Both the position numbers and the translations under genes were made by a program. From Notolepis coatsorum (Eukaryota > Chordata > Actinopteri > Aulopiformes > Paralepididae): a DNA stretch of 64,000 bases. This document shows positions 10,796 through 23,699 of the stretch, in pieces. Positions within the stretch are counted from its first letter, which is position 1; every line of letters begins with the position of its first letter. The DNA is taken from NCBI GenBank assembly GCA_963971535.1, contig OZ020587.1:159415856-159479855 (forward strand). The letters are read 5' to 3'. The notes beneath the pieces were generated by a model that worked only from the letters and a program-made list of their open reading frames with translations, made no database searches and was not told where the DNA came from.

Positions 10796-13217
10796 TGCAT
10801 ACAATCTGGTCAGGATTAGAGAAGGAGACGAGTGGAAGACTGCATTTAACACACCCAATGGGCACTATGAGTATTTGGTCATGCCCTTTGTTTTGGCTAA
10901 TGCTCCGGCAGTCTTCCAAGCCCTAGTTAACGACGTGCTGCGAGACTTGATTGGGGTGTCGGTGTTTGTTTACTTAGATGATATTCAGATTTTTTCTCGC
11001 GATATGGTGCAACACCAACTGCACGTTCGGGAGGTGCTAGACCGTCTCCTCAAGCATCAACTATTCGTTAAGGCTGAGAAGTGTGTGTTTCACACTGACA
11101 CCGTGTCCTTCCTGGGCTTTGTGTTGACAAAGGGCGATCTGCGCATGGATCCAGCCAAGGTGAGTGCAGTTTTGGCCTGGCCACGGCCTTCGTCGCTCAA
11201 GGGGTTACAACGGTTTTTGGGCTTTGCAAATTTTTACAGGCGCTTTATTCGCAACTTTAGCGCCTTAGCCAATCCATTAACAGCTCTCACTAAGTCCTCT
11301 CTCCCTGGCTTTGAATGGTCGCCTAGGGCAGAGTCGGCCTTCTGCGATCTTAAACGTCGATTTACATCCGCTCCTGTATTGATCCGCCATGATGCAGAGG
11401 TTCCGTTCATTGTGGAGGTGGATGCCTCTGACATCGCGGTGGGGGGGGTGCTCTCTCAGAGATGCTTAAAGGATGGGAAAGTGCACCCGTGTGCTTTTCT
11501 CTCTCGCCGTCTGTCACCAGCCGAGCGTAATTACGACGTGGGTAATCGGGAGTTATTGACGATCAAATTGGCACTGGAGGAGTGGAGACATTGGTTAGAG
11601 GGGGCGACACATCCTTTCATTGTTTGGACTGATCATAAGAACTTGGCTTACATCCAAGGGGCTAAACGCCTTAACGCTCGCCAGGCCAGGTGGACGTTGT
11701 TCTTCACACGATTTCGATTTACCATCTCCTATAGACCCGGCTCCAAGAATATCAAACCTGACGCTTTGTCGCGCCAGTTTGATCTTCCTGGTCGGGAGGA
11801 GCAGCCCCATCCCATTATTCCACCGGCCTTGATTTTGGCACCCGTGTCTTGGGGCATAGAGAGGGTGGTAAGGTCGGCGCTGACGCGGGAGCCCGATCCG
11901 GGTGGGGGTCCTCCGGGACGGTCGTATGTTCCCAAGGCGGCGCGCTCACGCTTGCTACAGTGGGCACATGCGTCATCCCTCACCAGCCACCCAGGGGCAA
12001 CCAGGACCCTGGAATTTATCCGTAGGAGGTTCTGGTGGCCGACATTGGAGGGGGATATGCGTTCCTTTGTGGTGGCCTGTCCGGTGTGCGCACGTAGTAA
12101 GACCTCTCGACGGGCACCGGCGGGTCTCCTCCGACCACTTCCTATTCCTAAACGACCCTGGTCACACATATCTCTGGACTTTATTTCTGGTCTTCCCCTT
12201 TCGGACGGGTTCACCACCATTTTGGTGGTGGTGGATCGGTTCTCTAAGGCGGCTCACTTTGTCCCTCTCCCCAAGCTTCCATCGGCCCGGGAGCCTGCTG
12301 ATTTTGTTATACAGCATGTCTTTCGGGTCCACGGGCTGCCAGTGGATATCGTGTCGGACCGGGGTCCTCAGTTCGCCTCCAGGTTCTGGAAGGCGTTTGC
12401 CGCCGGCCTCGGCGCCTCTGTCAGTCTGTAGTCTGGGTTCCATCCGCAGTCGAACGGGCAGACGGAGCGGGTCAACCAGGATTTGGAGGGGGTCTTGAGA
12501 TGTTACGTTGCCGGTAGTCCGGCAACGTGGAGTAGGAGGTTGGCTTGGGCTGAGTACGCGCATAATACCCTTCTCTCCTCTTCTACCGGTATGTCTCCCT
12601 TTCAGTGCCAGTATGGTTTTCAACCTCCTCTGTTTCCCGAGCAGGAGCAGGAGGCGGAGGTGCCCTCGGCCCAGGCACATGTGGCTCGCTGTCGCAGGAC
12701 GTGGAAACAGGTTCGGAAGGCGCTACAGAAGGTTTCAGTTAGTACCCAACGGCAAGCTAACCGTAAGCGTCGTCCGGCTCCAGTTTACCGTCCAGGGCAG
12801 TGGGTTTGGCTTTCCACCCGGGATCTCCCTCTCCGGGTGGAATCCAAGAAGCTGGCTCCTCGCTTTATAGGACCATTTAAAGTGATTCATCGGGTTAATC
12901 CAGTGGCTTACAAGCTACGACTTCCGAGCTCTATGAGGGTTCATCCGACGTTTCCTGTGTCCTTGTTGAAGCCATTCCTCTCATCGCCCTTGGCCCCGCC
13001 ACTGCCTGTGGTTCCTCCGCCTTGGTTTATTGGCGGTCAACCCATTTACACGGTGCGGAGGATACTGGGTTGTAGGCGGAGGGGTAGGGGGTTTCAGTTC
13101 TTGGTGGATTGGGAGGGGTACGGGATAGAAGAGCGTTCTTGGGTGCCTCAAAGGGATATTTTAGATCCCAGCCTGATCGTTGATTTCCGGCGGCTGAATC
13201 CCGAGGCCCCTAGGTGA
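10788..13217 (+). pseudogene. Sushi-type reverse transcriptase, RNase H, integrase, chromodomain
   Basis: After the frameshift this frame carries the reverse transcriptase palm with the catalytic YLDD box (near 10970-10985). The RNase H region has the EVDASD motif (near 11415). The integrase has an H-H-C-C zinc domain (near 11965-12105) and catalytic residues in [15 protein letters not shown] and [10 protein letters not shown] final chromodomain begins IYTVRRILG (from about 13042) and includes FLVDWEGYG and SWVP. An in-frame TAG at 12429-12431 interrupts the integrase between its second and third catalytic residues; reading continues in the same frame to 13217. Two lesions (frameshift and stop) make the copy defective. 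Chromodomains direct integration to particular chromatin marks in relatives. Confidence 0.9.
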
Positions 13218-13236
13218 ACGTCTGGTGCCGTTCGTC

Positions 13237-13246
13237 GGGGGAGGGT
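13237..13246 (+). promoter_or_regulatory. Polypurine tract of sushi-type element
   Basis: GGGGGAGGGTA lies two bases before the 3' LTR, the usual place of the plus-strand primer. Confidence 0.7.
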
Positions 13247-13248
13247 AC

Positions 13249-13669
13249 TGTTACGTTCTGGACACCGACTGAGGTCGGTGACCACCCACATTCCTGGCAT
13301 ATGTCACTGGGCTTGTCACCTGTCCTTTCCCTGTCAATTAGTGCTGTCACTTAGGGGTGGTTCCTGATTGGCTGTCACAGGGGTGTGTGTGGAATGTTGG
13401 TATTTGGTGTCTATGTAACCTACCTGTCTTCTGTTTGTTCATTGTCAGGTCTTCACTAATTGCGTTCGGGGAAAACGCGGACGGTTCAACTCTGGACCTC
13501 CAATAAGCTCCTATTTACCTTATTTCCTGCCTGTGCTATTTAGCATTTATCTCTCTTAGAAATTACTCTTGTGTTCTTACTATTAAAGTCGAACCTGTTC
13601 AAGAGTAAACACTCTCCGTCTCTGTGATTGCCTTCACCCATTGGAACTCACCTACCTCCATTTCTGACA
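13249..13669 (+). repeat. Sushi-type 3' LTR
   Basis: This LTR has the same length as the 5' copy. I see three substitutions: G/A in GTCACGGGGGT, C/T in TTCTGCTTG, and C/T in CCATTCCTG. That marks a recent insertion despite the two coding lesions. Confidence 0.92.
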
Positions 13670-13738
13670 GTAGGGGTGCCCTGGAATATTTTATTGGACA
13701 CAGGGGTGCCTTGGCAGCAGAAAGGTTGAGAACCCCTG

Positions 13739-13868
13739 CTGTATAAGACATTTAACTAAATGGTGATTTCATTGGATATGCACTGTTAATTAATGCTTGT
13801 ATATCTTATCGTGTGTTGTCATGTTTGTTTATATGTTTGTTTAAAAAATAATAAAAAAATTAAATACA
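13739..13868 (+). mobile_element. L1-like LINE, 3' end (right part)
   Basis: ATTAATGCTTGTATATCTTATCGTG and the A-rich tail match 27930-28016, the 3' end of the LINE copy at 27355-28016. This is the remainder of the LINE that starts at 1. Confidence 0.75.
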
Positions 13869-14405
13869 ACAAGATACATCTGCCCTATCTAAACATACTA
13901 TACGTCTGCCCTATCTAAACATACTATACATCTGCCCTATCTAAACACAAGATACGTCTGCCCTATCTAAACACTAGATACTTCTGCCCTAGCTAAACAC
14001 AAGATACTTCTGCCCTATCTAAACATATGTCTGCCCTATCTAAACACAAGATACTTCTGCCCTATCTAAACACAAGATACTTCTGCCCTATCTAAACACT
14101 AGATACTTCTGCCCTATCTAAACATATGTCTGCCCTAAACACTAGATACTTCTGCCCTATCTAAACACAAGATACGTCTGCCCTATCTAAACACTAGATA
14201 CTTCTGCCCTATCTAAACATATGTCTGCCCTATCTAAACACAAGATACTTCTGCCCTATCTAAACATACTTCTGCCCTATCTAAACACAAGATACTTCTG
14301 CCCTATCTAAACATACTTCTGCCCTATCTAAACATATGTCTGCTCTATCTAAACATACAATACTTCTGCTCTATCTAAACATACAATACTTCTGCTCTAT
14401 CTAAA
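13869..14405. repeat. Minisatellite, CTGCCCTATCTAAACA (left part)
   Basis: Units of about 16-26 bp carry TCTGCCCTATCTAAACA followed by a variable ACTAGATAC, ACAAGATAC or TATG spacer. The array stops inside CTATCTAAA at the LTR element and resumes at 21942, so one array was split by that insertion. Confidence 0.92.
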
Positions 14406-16268
14406 TGTAGCAGGGTGGATTATCCCTGCTTCGTGGGAACGGTAGCTGGAGACAGTAGAGCTCCGTCTGACTGCACCCTCGTCTTTGGGCCTGGAGCGTC
14501 AACCTGGGACCCGGTAGTGGGAGTGAATGGGGCCCGGGATTTACCAACCTGGTTTGGTACTCTGGTCCTCCTAGCCTCTCCGGGGCGGTCAGCAGTACTC
14601 CCCAACTCGCTCTCACTTCCCTGATTACCTCCTTGGGCCCTCCCACACCTAGTGACTGATATGCCTAAATAGATTCGTCCCTCCCGCAAGCAGTACCCTC
14701 CCTTGATGACCACTAGAAACCTTACAATGAAAAGGGGAGAGTTGGGTAGGAAGGGGTTAATTGTATTAACGTTACCCACACCAAAAGAGTTGTTAAACGG
14801 CTCATGAATGGACACGCACACAGAACTCCCATCTAATTCTTTAATGCTAATTGTACTGGTTAATTACAATGATTTAATGAGAGTGATCAAACGGACTGAA
14901 GTCCCACTATAGTTCCGTTCGTAACTCAATACCTCATAAACACGTATATTATACACCCACCTCTGGGTTAGTATCCGGGATAATATACCTCAACGTGTTT
15001 GACTCATCACCCACGTCTGGGTCAGCACCCTGTAAAATACCTCTGACAGGCTTTAATTATACGGCAAGAATAATACCTCTCTAGGCTTTATTTATAATGC
15101 ACCAGGTCTGTAACCTCCCCACAGGGAAAGGGTTAATTAGATGGGAAAATATTATTAGAACAAACACGTTATCACACTTAAAAGGAAACCAAAAATGTGG
15201 GCCCACTGTACCAGAACAAAAGTCCTATGCTAATGCCGGCATGTAATGTTTGGGGTACCCCTCTATGAACTGTAGTTAGCAACCATTAGCTTCCCCCGCA
15301 GGCTGCACCACACTGTGTACTGTGTAATAGCTCCGGAGCATTGATGCTCAATTGTACTCAACCCAAAATGGCGGCCGCGCCGCACCACCACCGTCCGGGT
15401 GGCAAGATGGCGTCGAACGCTCTCGTCGCAGGTGCTAGCAAGCGGGGCTGGAGCAGGGGCAGTAGTGAGCTGAGAGCGTGTGCTGGGTGTTGGCGACCTC
15501 TGCCGGTCGGGACGATCTCCCGTGTTGGCCTGAAGTCAGCCGGTGCAGACCGGTTGTAGACAGCCGGAGCAGACTCGACGGCGCGCATCCATAAGCTTGC
15601 CCTCACTCACACTGAAGCTACGCTCTGGGTCCCAAACAGCCCACCTGCTACACGATTATACTGTGGCGCAACGTGGTTGACTATACCACCGGTCGCCATC
15701 AGCGCCTCGCGCTAGGGGTGCACTGGAGTCGATATAGCCGTTAGCCGCATGCTAATTATACCGTCACACTGCTACTCTAACCCGATAACTATGGACGTCA
15801 GTCCTGTGGCTCAGTCTCTCTTACTCACGCACTATCACGGATACTCCTATGATAACCCGTCGCTCGCTCCGGCGGGGCTCTCTGGGGGTTCTTTAACGGG
15901 GCTATTCCAAAGCACCTCCCGTTGCAGCTGCGACCGTTCACAGCAACATCCCAAGCAGAAGAGAGCTGCCGGTTCTTCCTTCCTCCAGGTGACTCTTCCC
16001 TCCTCGTTGCCTGCCTCTCTTCCGTACACTCTCTGCCTGCCACCGCCCCCTGCTGGTACCGCCTACTAGTCACACAGGGAAAAGGATGATGAATATGGTC
16101 CAGAGATACTGCGTATAATCCATATTCCAGCCGATAGAAGAAAGAGAAGCTTGCGTCATTGTTCGTGAGAATATCAATGGAAACTAGTCAACATGTCTTT
16201 GTGCACAAAGGGGAGATAAAAGGCAAGTCAGCACATCTGAATAATAGGCATATTTTCAGGTTGCTACA
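14406..16268 (-). repeat. Gag-only element, 3' LTR
   Basis: This 1863-bp LTR aligns with 18848-21941 once the L1 insertion is removed. Relative to the other copy it lacks about 19 bases near 14448 and has about 37 more near 14983-15020. The small frames inside (for example 72, 82 and 106 residues) occur in both LTRs and show no family resemblance. Confidence 0.9.
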
Positions 16269-16281
16269 TTTCCCCCCACTT
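16269..16281 (-). promoter_or_regulatory. Polypurine tract of Gag-only element
   Basis: On the minus strand AGTGGGGGGAAA lies directly against the 3' LTR start. It is a clear plus-strand primer and supports competence as a template for reverse transcription. Confidence 0.8.
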
Positions 16282-16388
16282 TGAACTTGCTATGTCCTCT
16301 GCAAGTTAACTCAACGAAACACCAACCAATGCATGCATTAAAACGGTCCTGAGACCAACAGTTTCACACATAGATCGACAATCACACA

Positions 16389-18779
16389 TTATGCTAACAG
16401 TTTCACACACCTTGTCTCATTAACACACCTTAGCGCATAGTCCTGGAAATACCGAACGAGTGGCTGACCTCTGTCATTCAGCTGGGGCCGGGTTCGTTCG
16501 ACCCCCCTTGCGTCTGACTCTGTGTCAGATTCGTCCGTCTCTGTTGGCAGGTCCTCGGCCACGGCTTCGCCCTCCGAGGCCTCTGACGGGCCGCTCGCGG
16601 CGCCCTCCTCGCCCCTGTCTCCGCCGTCTTCGCCGTCCTCGTCTGAGGGGACCAACTCTACCTCTCCTCTCTCGTTCGGCGCTGCTTCAGCGACGACCCG
16701 CGGGGCCCTGGGTGGGCTACACGCCCTAGGGTGCGGTTCCCGAGGGTAAACGAAGGCACCCCCCACGTCTGCTTCGGATGAGCTCCGCGCTCTCATCGGG
16801 ATCCTTCGGGGAGCTCTCGTCCGCTCTTCCAGGTCGGAGGCCGGGAAGGAGCAGATCTTGCTCTGATCTCTATGTACGGTCCTTTCGGGGCCCCCTCTTT
16901 CGGGACGAACCGTGAACACTGACGTCCCCTTGACGTTTCCATCGCCGCCCTCTGGGCCCGGCTTGTCGCCGGCCGGTGAGCGTCTGCGGCGGTAGTTGAA
17001 GTGGCGGCGGTAGCGGCGCCGACGAGGCCCCTGGTCCGGGCCGTCCTCGCCCCCTTGACCTCCTTCCGACCTGTTCCCCTTGTTCTCCTCTCTGTCTCGC
17101 ACCAGCCTGGGACGGGGGAAACCCCTTGGTCGGAAGCCTCCGTAATAGTTCTGTCTCCTGGGTACAGCCTCTGGTTCTGACCGCATCGGGATGCGCGGCC
17201 GGGCGCCAGCGCTTTCGTCTGGCCGGCCGCAGTGGTATCGAATCCTACGGCACACTACCACACCTCCCCCTCCAGACCATGGTCTGGCTGTCGCCAGGTC
17301 GGACGACCCGCCTGCTGCTGTGTGAGTGGCGTCCTGTACTGGTGGGAGAGGAACCTCACCGCCCGGTGCTTCCGTCGGGCGTGATTCTCCCATCACGCGG
17401 GGGCACTCGCGGCCGATATGGCCGGGCTGTTGACAGGTGTAGCAGATCAGTCTCCCATCCTCGCTCCGGCGGGGCAGTCTGCGCGGGGTAGAGGGCCCGT
17501 CTCCCCTCCGTCGGCTTCCGGCGAAGCCTCTCGGGGTCGTGTCTCGCTCCTGTTGAAACGCCTGGAAGAGCTGTTCCATGCACCCGCCCAACCGCTCCTG
17601 GCCGGCGAAGAGCTGTCGGATGGACTCCTGGAGTGCGGCTATGTCCAAAGGTGGCTCGCGTCTCTCCACGGTGACGCCGCGTATCATGCCCCTGCCGGCA
17701 CCCCTTGTGGGGGGCAGGACCATCTCCTCTTCGGACCAGTCTATCGCCGCCATCATCAATTCGAGAAACGTCCGCTCCCCGTCCTTCTTTACGTACTTCC
17801 TCATCTCCCGTCGCAGCATCCCATCCCTCAGGTCTAGCACGAACTGCTCCTGCAGCTGGGCGGTAGGATCCGCGACTCGTTGGGGGTCTCGGCTCTGTAT
17901 GCGATGCATCTGCTCCTGTAGGTCGTAAGCAAACTCTCTCACGGTCTCGCCATCTAGTTGTCGGCGGTCGAGGAACTCTCCCAGGCGGACACTGACCGGG
18001 GTCTTGTCTCCGTACGTCTCCTGCAACAATCGGAACACGGCGTCCGGCTCTGGGGCGGCCCCTTTTATCACGAAGCGCACCGTCCGTTTAGCCTCGCCTT
18101 TTAGATGCTGTTGTATGAACTCCGCCTGTTCGTCGCCGGGCACTCTGCTGATCCGGAAATGCGCTTTCATGTCCTGGATCCAGTCCTCCACCAGCGGCTC
18201 TCCTCTCTCTTTTCCCCCTCCGAACTCGCTGCACTTTCGGTCCCGTTGGACATACACGGTCGAGGGGCCCGCGCGGGGTTCGCGGTCTTCCCTGTCGAGG
18301 GCAGCTTGGGTCTTTTCCAGGGCCAGCGCCTGTCGGTCTAGGAGACCTGCCTGCCAATGGGCTTTGATCGTCAGGGCCTTCACCTGTGCGGTCAATTCCT
18401 CCATGGTTTCGGCCTCCTCCTTCCGTACCTCGGTGGCGGCGTCTTGGCCGTCTCGTTGCTCCCGTAGGTCCGCCTGAGTGTAGCGCTTCTCTTGGAATGC
18501 CTGTTTGGCCATCTCCTTCATCGCTTCGGATTGCCGCAACAGTAGTACCGCCTGCGTCTGACACTCCTCCTGTAGCTCCTCAAACTTCGCGTCCCGGCCC
18601 TCTCGTAGCTCTTGTAGGGCCGCCTGAGCGTCGCGTTTCTCTTGGAGTGCCCGGTCGGTCGACTCCTTCATCGCTGCGACTTGCAGCTTTATTAGTGCCG
18701 CCCGAGTCTGACACTCCTCCTGCAGCTCCTCAAAATTCGCCGCCATCTCCTGCTCGGCTTGGGTCTCCTCCCCGGACAT
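16389..18779 (-). CDS. Gag-like protein with coiled coil and zinc knuckle
   Basis: This is a 796-residue uninterrupted frame. Residues 1-165 are a coiled coil with two copies of a 50-residue repeat (FEELQEECQT at 16 and 66). Residues 180-355 resemble the capsid domain of Ty3/gypsy and PNMA-type Gags (EPLVEDWIQDM, later VREFAYDLQEQM and FVLDLRDG). One CCHC zinc knuckle, CYTCQQPGHIGREC, lies at 446-459. The remaining 330 residues are basic then acidic and probably disordered. The expected role is particle assembly and RNA packaging. No protease or polymerase motif follows. The start is the first ATG after the primer-binding site. The open frame in a young element suggests recent function. Confidence 0.85.
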   Translation of the reverse strand: MSGEETQAEQEMAANFEELQEECQTRAALIKLQVAAMKESTDRALQEKRDAQAALQELREGRDAKFEELQEECQTQAVLLLRQSEAMKEMAKQAFQEKRYTQADLREQRDGQDAATEVRKEEAETMEELTAQVKALTIKAHWQAGLLDRQALALEKTQAALDREDREPRAGPSTVYVQRDRKCSEFGGGKERGEPLVEDWIQDMKAHFRISRVPGDEQAEFIQQHLKGEAKRTVRFVIKGAAPEPDAVFRLLQETYGDKTPVSVRLGEFLDRRQLDGETVREFAYDLQEQMHRIQSRDPQRVADPTAQLQEQFVLDLRDGMLRREMRKYVKKDGERTFLELMMAAIDWSEEEMVLPPTRGAGRGMIRGVTVERREPPLDIAALQESIRQLFAGQERLGGCMEQLFQAFQQERDTTPRGFAGSRRRGDGPSTPRRLPRRSEDGRLICYTCQQPGHIGRECPRVMGESRPTEAPGGEVPLPPVQDATHTAAGGSSDLATARPWSGGGGVVVCRRIRYHCGRPDESAGARPRIPMRSEPEAVPRRQNYYGGFRPRGFPRPRLVRDREENKGNRSEGGQGGEDGPDQGPRRRRYRRHFNYRRRRSPAGDKPGPEGGDGNVKGTSVFTVRPERGGPERTVHRDQSKICSFPASDLEERTRAPRRIPMRARSSSEADVGGAFVYPREPHPRACSPPRAPRVVAEAAPNERGEVELVPSDEDGEDGGDRGEEGAASGPSEASEGEAVAEDLPTETDESDTESDARGVERTRPQLNDRGQPLVRYFQDYALRCVNETRCVKLLA

Positions 18780-18829
18780 CGTGGGTCTCTCTACGGGTCT
18801 CGGTCAAGGGAGTAAGTTAGGATGTTGAT

Positions 18830-18845
18830 CCTGTTCGTGACGCCA
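18830..18845 (-). promoter_or_regulatory. Primer-binding site of Gag-only element
   Basis: On the minus strand TGGCGTCACGAACAGG starts two bases after the 5' LTR. It has the TGG start and GC-rich run of a tRNA-derived site. I could not assign the tRNA. Confidence 0.65.
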
Positions 18846-19514
18846 AATGTAGCAGGGTGGATTATCCCTGCTTCGTGGGAACGGTTGCTGGCAGTCACAA
18901 GGTAGCTGGACACAGTAGAGCTCCGTCTGACTGCACCCTCGTCTTTGGGCCTGGAGCGTCAACCTGGGACCCGGTAGTGGGAGTGAATGGGGCCCGGGAT
19001 TTACCAACCTGGTTTGGTACTCTGGTCCTCCTAGCCTCTCCGGGGCGGTCAGCAGTACTCCCCAACTCGCTCTCACTTCCCTGATTACCTCCTTGGGCCC
19101 TCCCACACCTAGTGACTGATATGCCTAAATAGATTCGTCCCTCCCGCAAGCATTACCCTCCCTTGATGACCACTAGAAACCTTACAATGAAAAGGGGAGA
19201 GTTGGGTAGGAAGGGGTTAATTGTATTAACGTTACCCACACCAAAAGAGTTGTTAAACGGCTCATGAATGGACACGCACACAGAACTCCCATCTAATTCT
19301 TTAATGCTAATTGTACTGGTTAATTACAATGATTTAATGAGAGTGATCAAACGGACTGAAGTCCCACTATAGTTCCGTTCGTAACTCAATACCTCATAAA
19401 CACGTATATTATACACCCACCTCTGGGTTAGTATCCGGGATAACAGCACCCTGTATAATACCTCTGACAGGCTTTAATTATACGGCAAGAATAATACCTC
19501 TCTAGGCTTTATTT

Positions 19515-20750
<1,236 letters not shown>

Positions 20751-21941
20751 TCTAGGCTTTATTTATAATGCACCAGGTCTGTAACCTCCCCACAGGGAAA
20801 GGGTTAATTAGATGGGAAAATATTATTAAAGAACAAACACGTTATCACACTTAAAAGGAAACCAAAAATGTGGGCCCACTGTACCAGAACAAAAGTCCTA
20901 TGCTAATGCCGGCATGTAATGTTTGGGGTACCCCTCTATGAACTGTAGTTAGCAACCATTAGCTTCGCCCGCAGGCTGCACCACACTGTGTACTGTGTAA
21001 TAGCTCCGGAGCATTGATGCTCAATTGTACTCAACCCAAAATGGCGGCCGCGCCGCACCACCACCGTCCGGGTGGCAAGATGGCGTCGAACGCTCTCGTC
21101 GCAGGTGCTAGCAAGCGGGGCTGGAGCAGGGGCAGTAGTGAGCTGAGAGCGTGTGCTGGGTGTTGGCGACCTCTGCCGGTCGGGACGATCTCCCGTGTTG
21201 GCCTGAAGTCAGCCGGTGCAGAACGGTTGTAGACAGCCGGAGCAGACTCGACGGCACGCATCCATAAGCTTGCCCTCACTCACACTGAAGCTACACTCTG
21301 GGTCCCAAACAGCCCACCTGCTACACGATTATACTGTGGCGCAACGTGGTTGACTATACCACCGGTCGTCTTCAGCGTCTCGCGCTAGGGTTGCACTGGA
21401 GGCGATATAGCCGTTAGCCGCATGCTAATTATACCGTCACACTGCTACTGTAACCCGATAACTATGGATGTCAGTCCTGTGGCTCAGTCTCTCTTACTCA
21501 CGCACTATCACGGATACTCCTATGATAACCCGTCGCTCGCTCCGGCGGGGCTCTCTGGGGGTTCTTTAACGGGGCTATTCCAAAGCACCTCCCGTTGCAG
21601 CTGCGACCGTTCACAGCAACATCCCAAGCAGAAGAGAGCTGCCGGTTCTTCCTTCCTCCAGGTGACTCTTCCCTCCTCGTTGCCTGCCTCTCTTCCGTAC
21701 ACTCTCTGCCTGCCACCGCCCCCTGCTGGTACCGCCTACTAGTCACACAGGGAAAAGGATGATGAATATGGTCCAGAGATACTGCGTATAATCCATATTC
21801 CAGCCGATAGAAGAAAGAGAAGCTTGCGTCATTGTTCGTGAGAATATCAATGGAAACTAGTCAACATGTCTTTGTGCACAAAGGGGAGATAAAAGGCAAG
21901 TCAGCACATCTGAATAATAGGCATATTTTCAGGTTGCTACA

Positions 21942-22355
21942 TAAACACACTTCTGCTCTATCTAAACATACAATACTTCTGCTCTATCTAAACATACAAT
22001 ACTTCTGCTCTATCTAAACATACTATACTTCTGCTCTATCTAAACATACTATACTTCTGCTCTATCTAAACATACTATACTTCTGCTCTATCTAAACATA
22101 CGTCTGCCCTATCTAAACATACGTCTGCCCTATCTAAACATACGTCTGCCCTATCTAAACATACGTCTGCACATACGTCTGCCCTATCTAAACATACGTC
22201 TGCCCTATCTAAACACACTTCTGCCCTATCTAAACATACGTCTGCTCTATCTAAACATACGTCTGCCCTATCTAAACATACGTCTGCCCTATCTAAACAC
22301 ACTTCTGCCCTATCTAAACATACGTCTGCTCTATCTAAACATACATCTGCCCTAT
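21942..22355. repeat. Minisatellite, CTGCCCTATCTAAACA (right part)
   Basis: This continues the array of 13869-14405 beyond the LTR element. Here CTGCTCTATCTAAACATACAATA units give way to ACATACGTCTGCCCTATCTA units, so the two sides differ in dominant variant. Confidence 0.92.
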
Positions 22356-22619
22356 CTTGTGTTCTATATACATTGGGAGGAGGACACGTAGACACCATGG
22401 GCCCAGCTGCTCCGTCGGTCTTTTTGTCTGCTCGAACGCAGAGTGTTAAGCCTCCTAAGAGTCTCCAGTGTCCCGCTACATAAAAAGGGCATGTGATTGA
22501 CACTATCAACCACCACGAGAACCACTGCACCCCAGGCCCACTGTAACCTACTGTACACGCCCAGTGTGGGGACGATTCATCTCGTGACTTTGACATTAAA
22601 GATGAGTTAATACCAACAT
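22356..22619. other. Unassigned sequence
   Basis: No long frame, repeat or RNA gene is evident. The stretch contains no signal I can assign. Confidence 0.4.
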
Positions 22620-22623
22620 AGTA

Positions 22624-22760
22624 GGGGTGGGAATCACCAGAGGCCTCACGATACGATATTATCACGATACGATAGTATTGCGATTCAAAATATATTGCGA
22701 TATGCTGAGTATTGCGATATTAATATTGCGATATATATTGCGATTCATTACCTTTTTTCA
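22624..22760 (+). mobile_element. hAT-type terminus, truncated
   Basis: AGGGGTGGGAATCACCAGAGG is followed by many ATTGCGATAT and CACGATACGATA motifs. This resembles the ends of short hAT elements in fish. No matching right end was found downstream, so the element is truncated or too diverged. Confidence 0.5.
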
Positions 22761-23699
22761 ACTGCAAAGTAAAACTTTGTCAACATGTTTTATCTAATAA
22801 AATAAAGTTTTCAGTCCGTTCATCTCACTTCAATCATTTTATTGCAGCAAATGGGATTTTCTCAAGCAGACAGATGTCAACACTGTAATCTGTGTTGCAT
22901 GTACCTGACAAACTGAACTGTTTGTATTACAGTTACAGTCATATTCCAACTTAACTGAATGCACACGTGTGCGTGCGTGTGTGTTTGTGTGGACTACTGT
23001 ACTATTACAGGTATTGAAATGAACAATGCAACTTCCGTATAAAAAAACAATTATTCATAGTTGTTTGATGAATTTATGACAACAAAGGTGACAACCAGCG
23101 ACGACAACTCCATGTCAGTCCACAGAGCTTAGAGTACAGCGCCATGCAAAGTGCTACTTAGACACCGTATAAAATATAGAGAGGAGAGGGGGGGGGGTCC
23201 ACCCAGAGTGAGATCATGACTCCCCTCGTGGTCATGGAGTGGATTCAATCAATCCGAATCAGAGAGCTGGTGAAGGGCTCCAAGGTTTTTGTCTTCTCTC
23301 GAGTGAAGAGAGAGAAAGAGAGAACAAGAGAGAAGAGAGAGAGGGAGGGAGAGGGGGAATTGAAAATTAACCTGCCAGCCTTCATTTAGCGACAATGCGC
23401 TAAAGTGTCCCGTGAGATGGCTACTCATCACGCTGATCGGTACAAGTGGGGGCGACACGGCGGCACAAAGGTTTTAAATTGAAAACCATAACGCTCATTA
23501 AGCCGCGACACTCCAACACATCAATGGCAATCAGAAGAAGTCGCATTAAAGCCACGAGAGGGTGCCCTGAACTAAATTACATCTGCGGAACGACGAGGGA
23601 GAAAAACTAAATACAGCAAAAACTATTGTGTGGAGAAAAGTGTGATTCAGACCAAATTAAAACCTCACTCTCTTTTGAGTGTAAAAAAAAAATCTAGTT
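22761..23699. other. Non-coding, low-complexity patches
   Basis: The stretch holds a short GT-rich run (22970-22990), a G-run (23188-23197) and GAGA-rich sequence (23300-23355). I see no gene. It may be the interior of the truncated hAT that begins at 22624. Confidence 0.4.

Larger units (their letters stand above)
8381..13669 (+). mobile_element. Tf1/sushi-type chromovirus (Ty3/gypsy LTR element)
   Basis: Two 421-bp LTRs flank gag-pol on the plus strand. The flanks repeat GTAGGG (8375-8380 and 13670-13675), giving a 5- or 6-bp target duplication inside the older hAT. Gene order is Gag with zinc knuckle, protease, reverse transcriptase, RNase H, integrase and a C-terminal chromodomain. This is diagnostic of chromoviruses, and the self-complementary primer site places it in the Tf1/sushi group. 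I count three LTR differences. Coding is broken by one T insertion near 10785-10789 and by a stop codon at 12429-12431, so this copy is no longer autonomous. Confidence 0.92.
181..13738 (+). mobile_element. hAT DNA transposon with two nested LTR elements
   Basis: The left end begins CAGCGGTTCTCAAC and the right end closes with GTTGAGAACCCCTG, an imperfect hAT-type terminal inverted repeat. CAGGGGTGCC-like sequence recurs just inside both ends. The right flank is ctgtataa and the left flank ctgtaa, consistent with an 8-bp target duplication whose left copy lost two bases. The host is the 3' UTR of an L1-like LINE. Own sequence is at 181-1744, 8202-8380 and 13670-13738; the rest is the BEL/Pao and sushi insertions. 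Only the transposase C-terminus (966-1094) remains, so the copy is dead. Confidence 0.75.

Noticed and set aside
13869-14405. CRISPR-like array of short repeats
   Set aside because: Units and spacers are too similar and degenerate, the context is a vertebrate genome, and no cas genes exist.
15341-16073. Small frames (72, 82, 106 residues) conserved in both LTRs
   Set aside because: Both copies are LTRs of one element, so identity follows from element structure and says nothing about coding.
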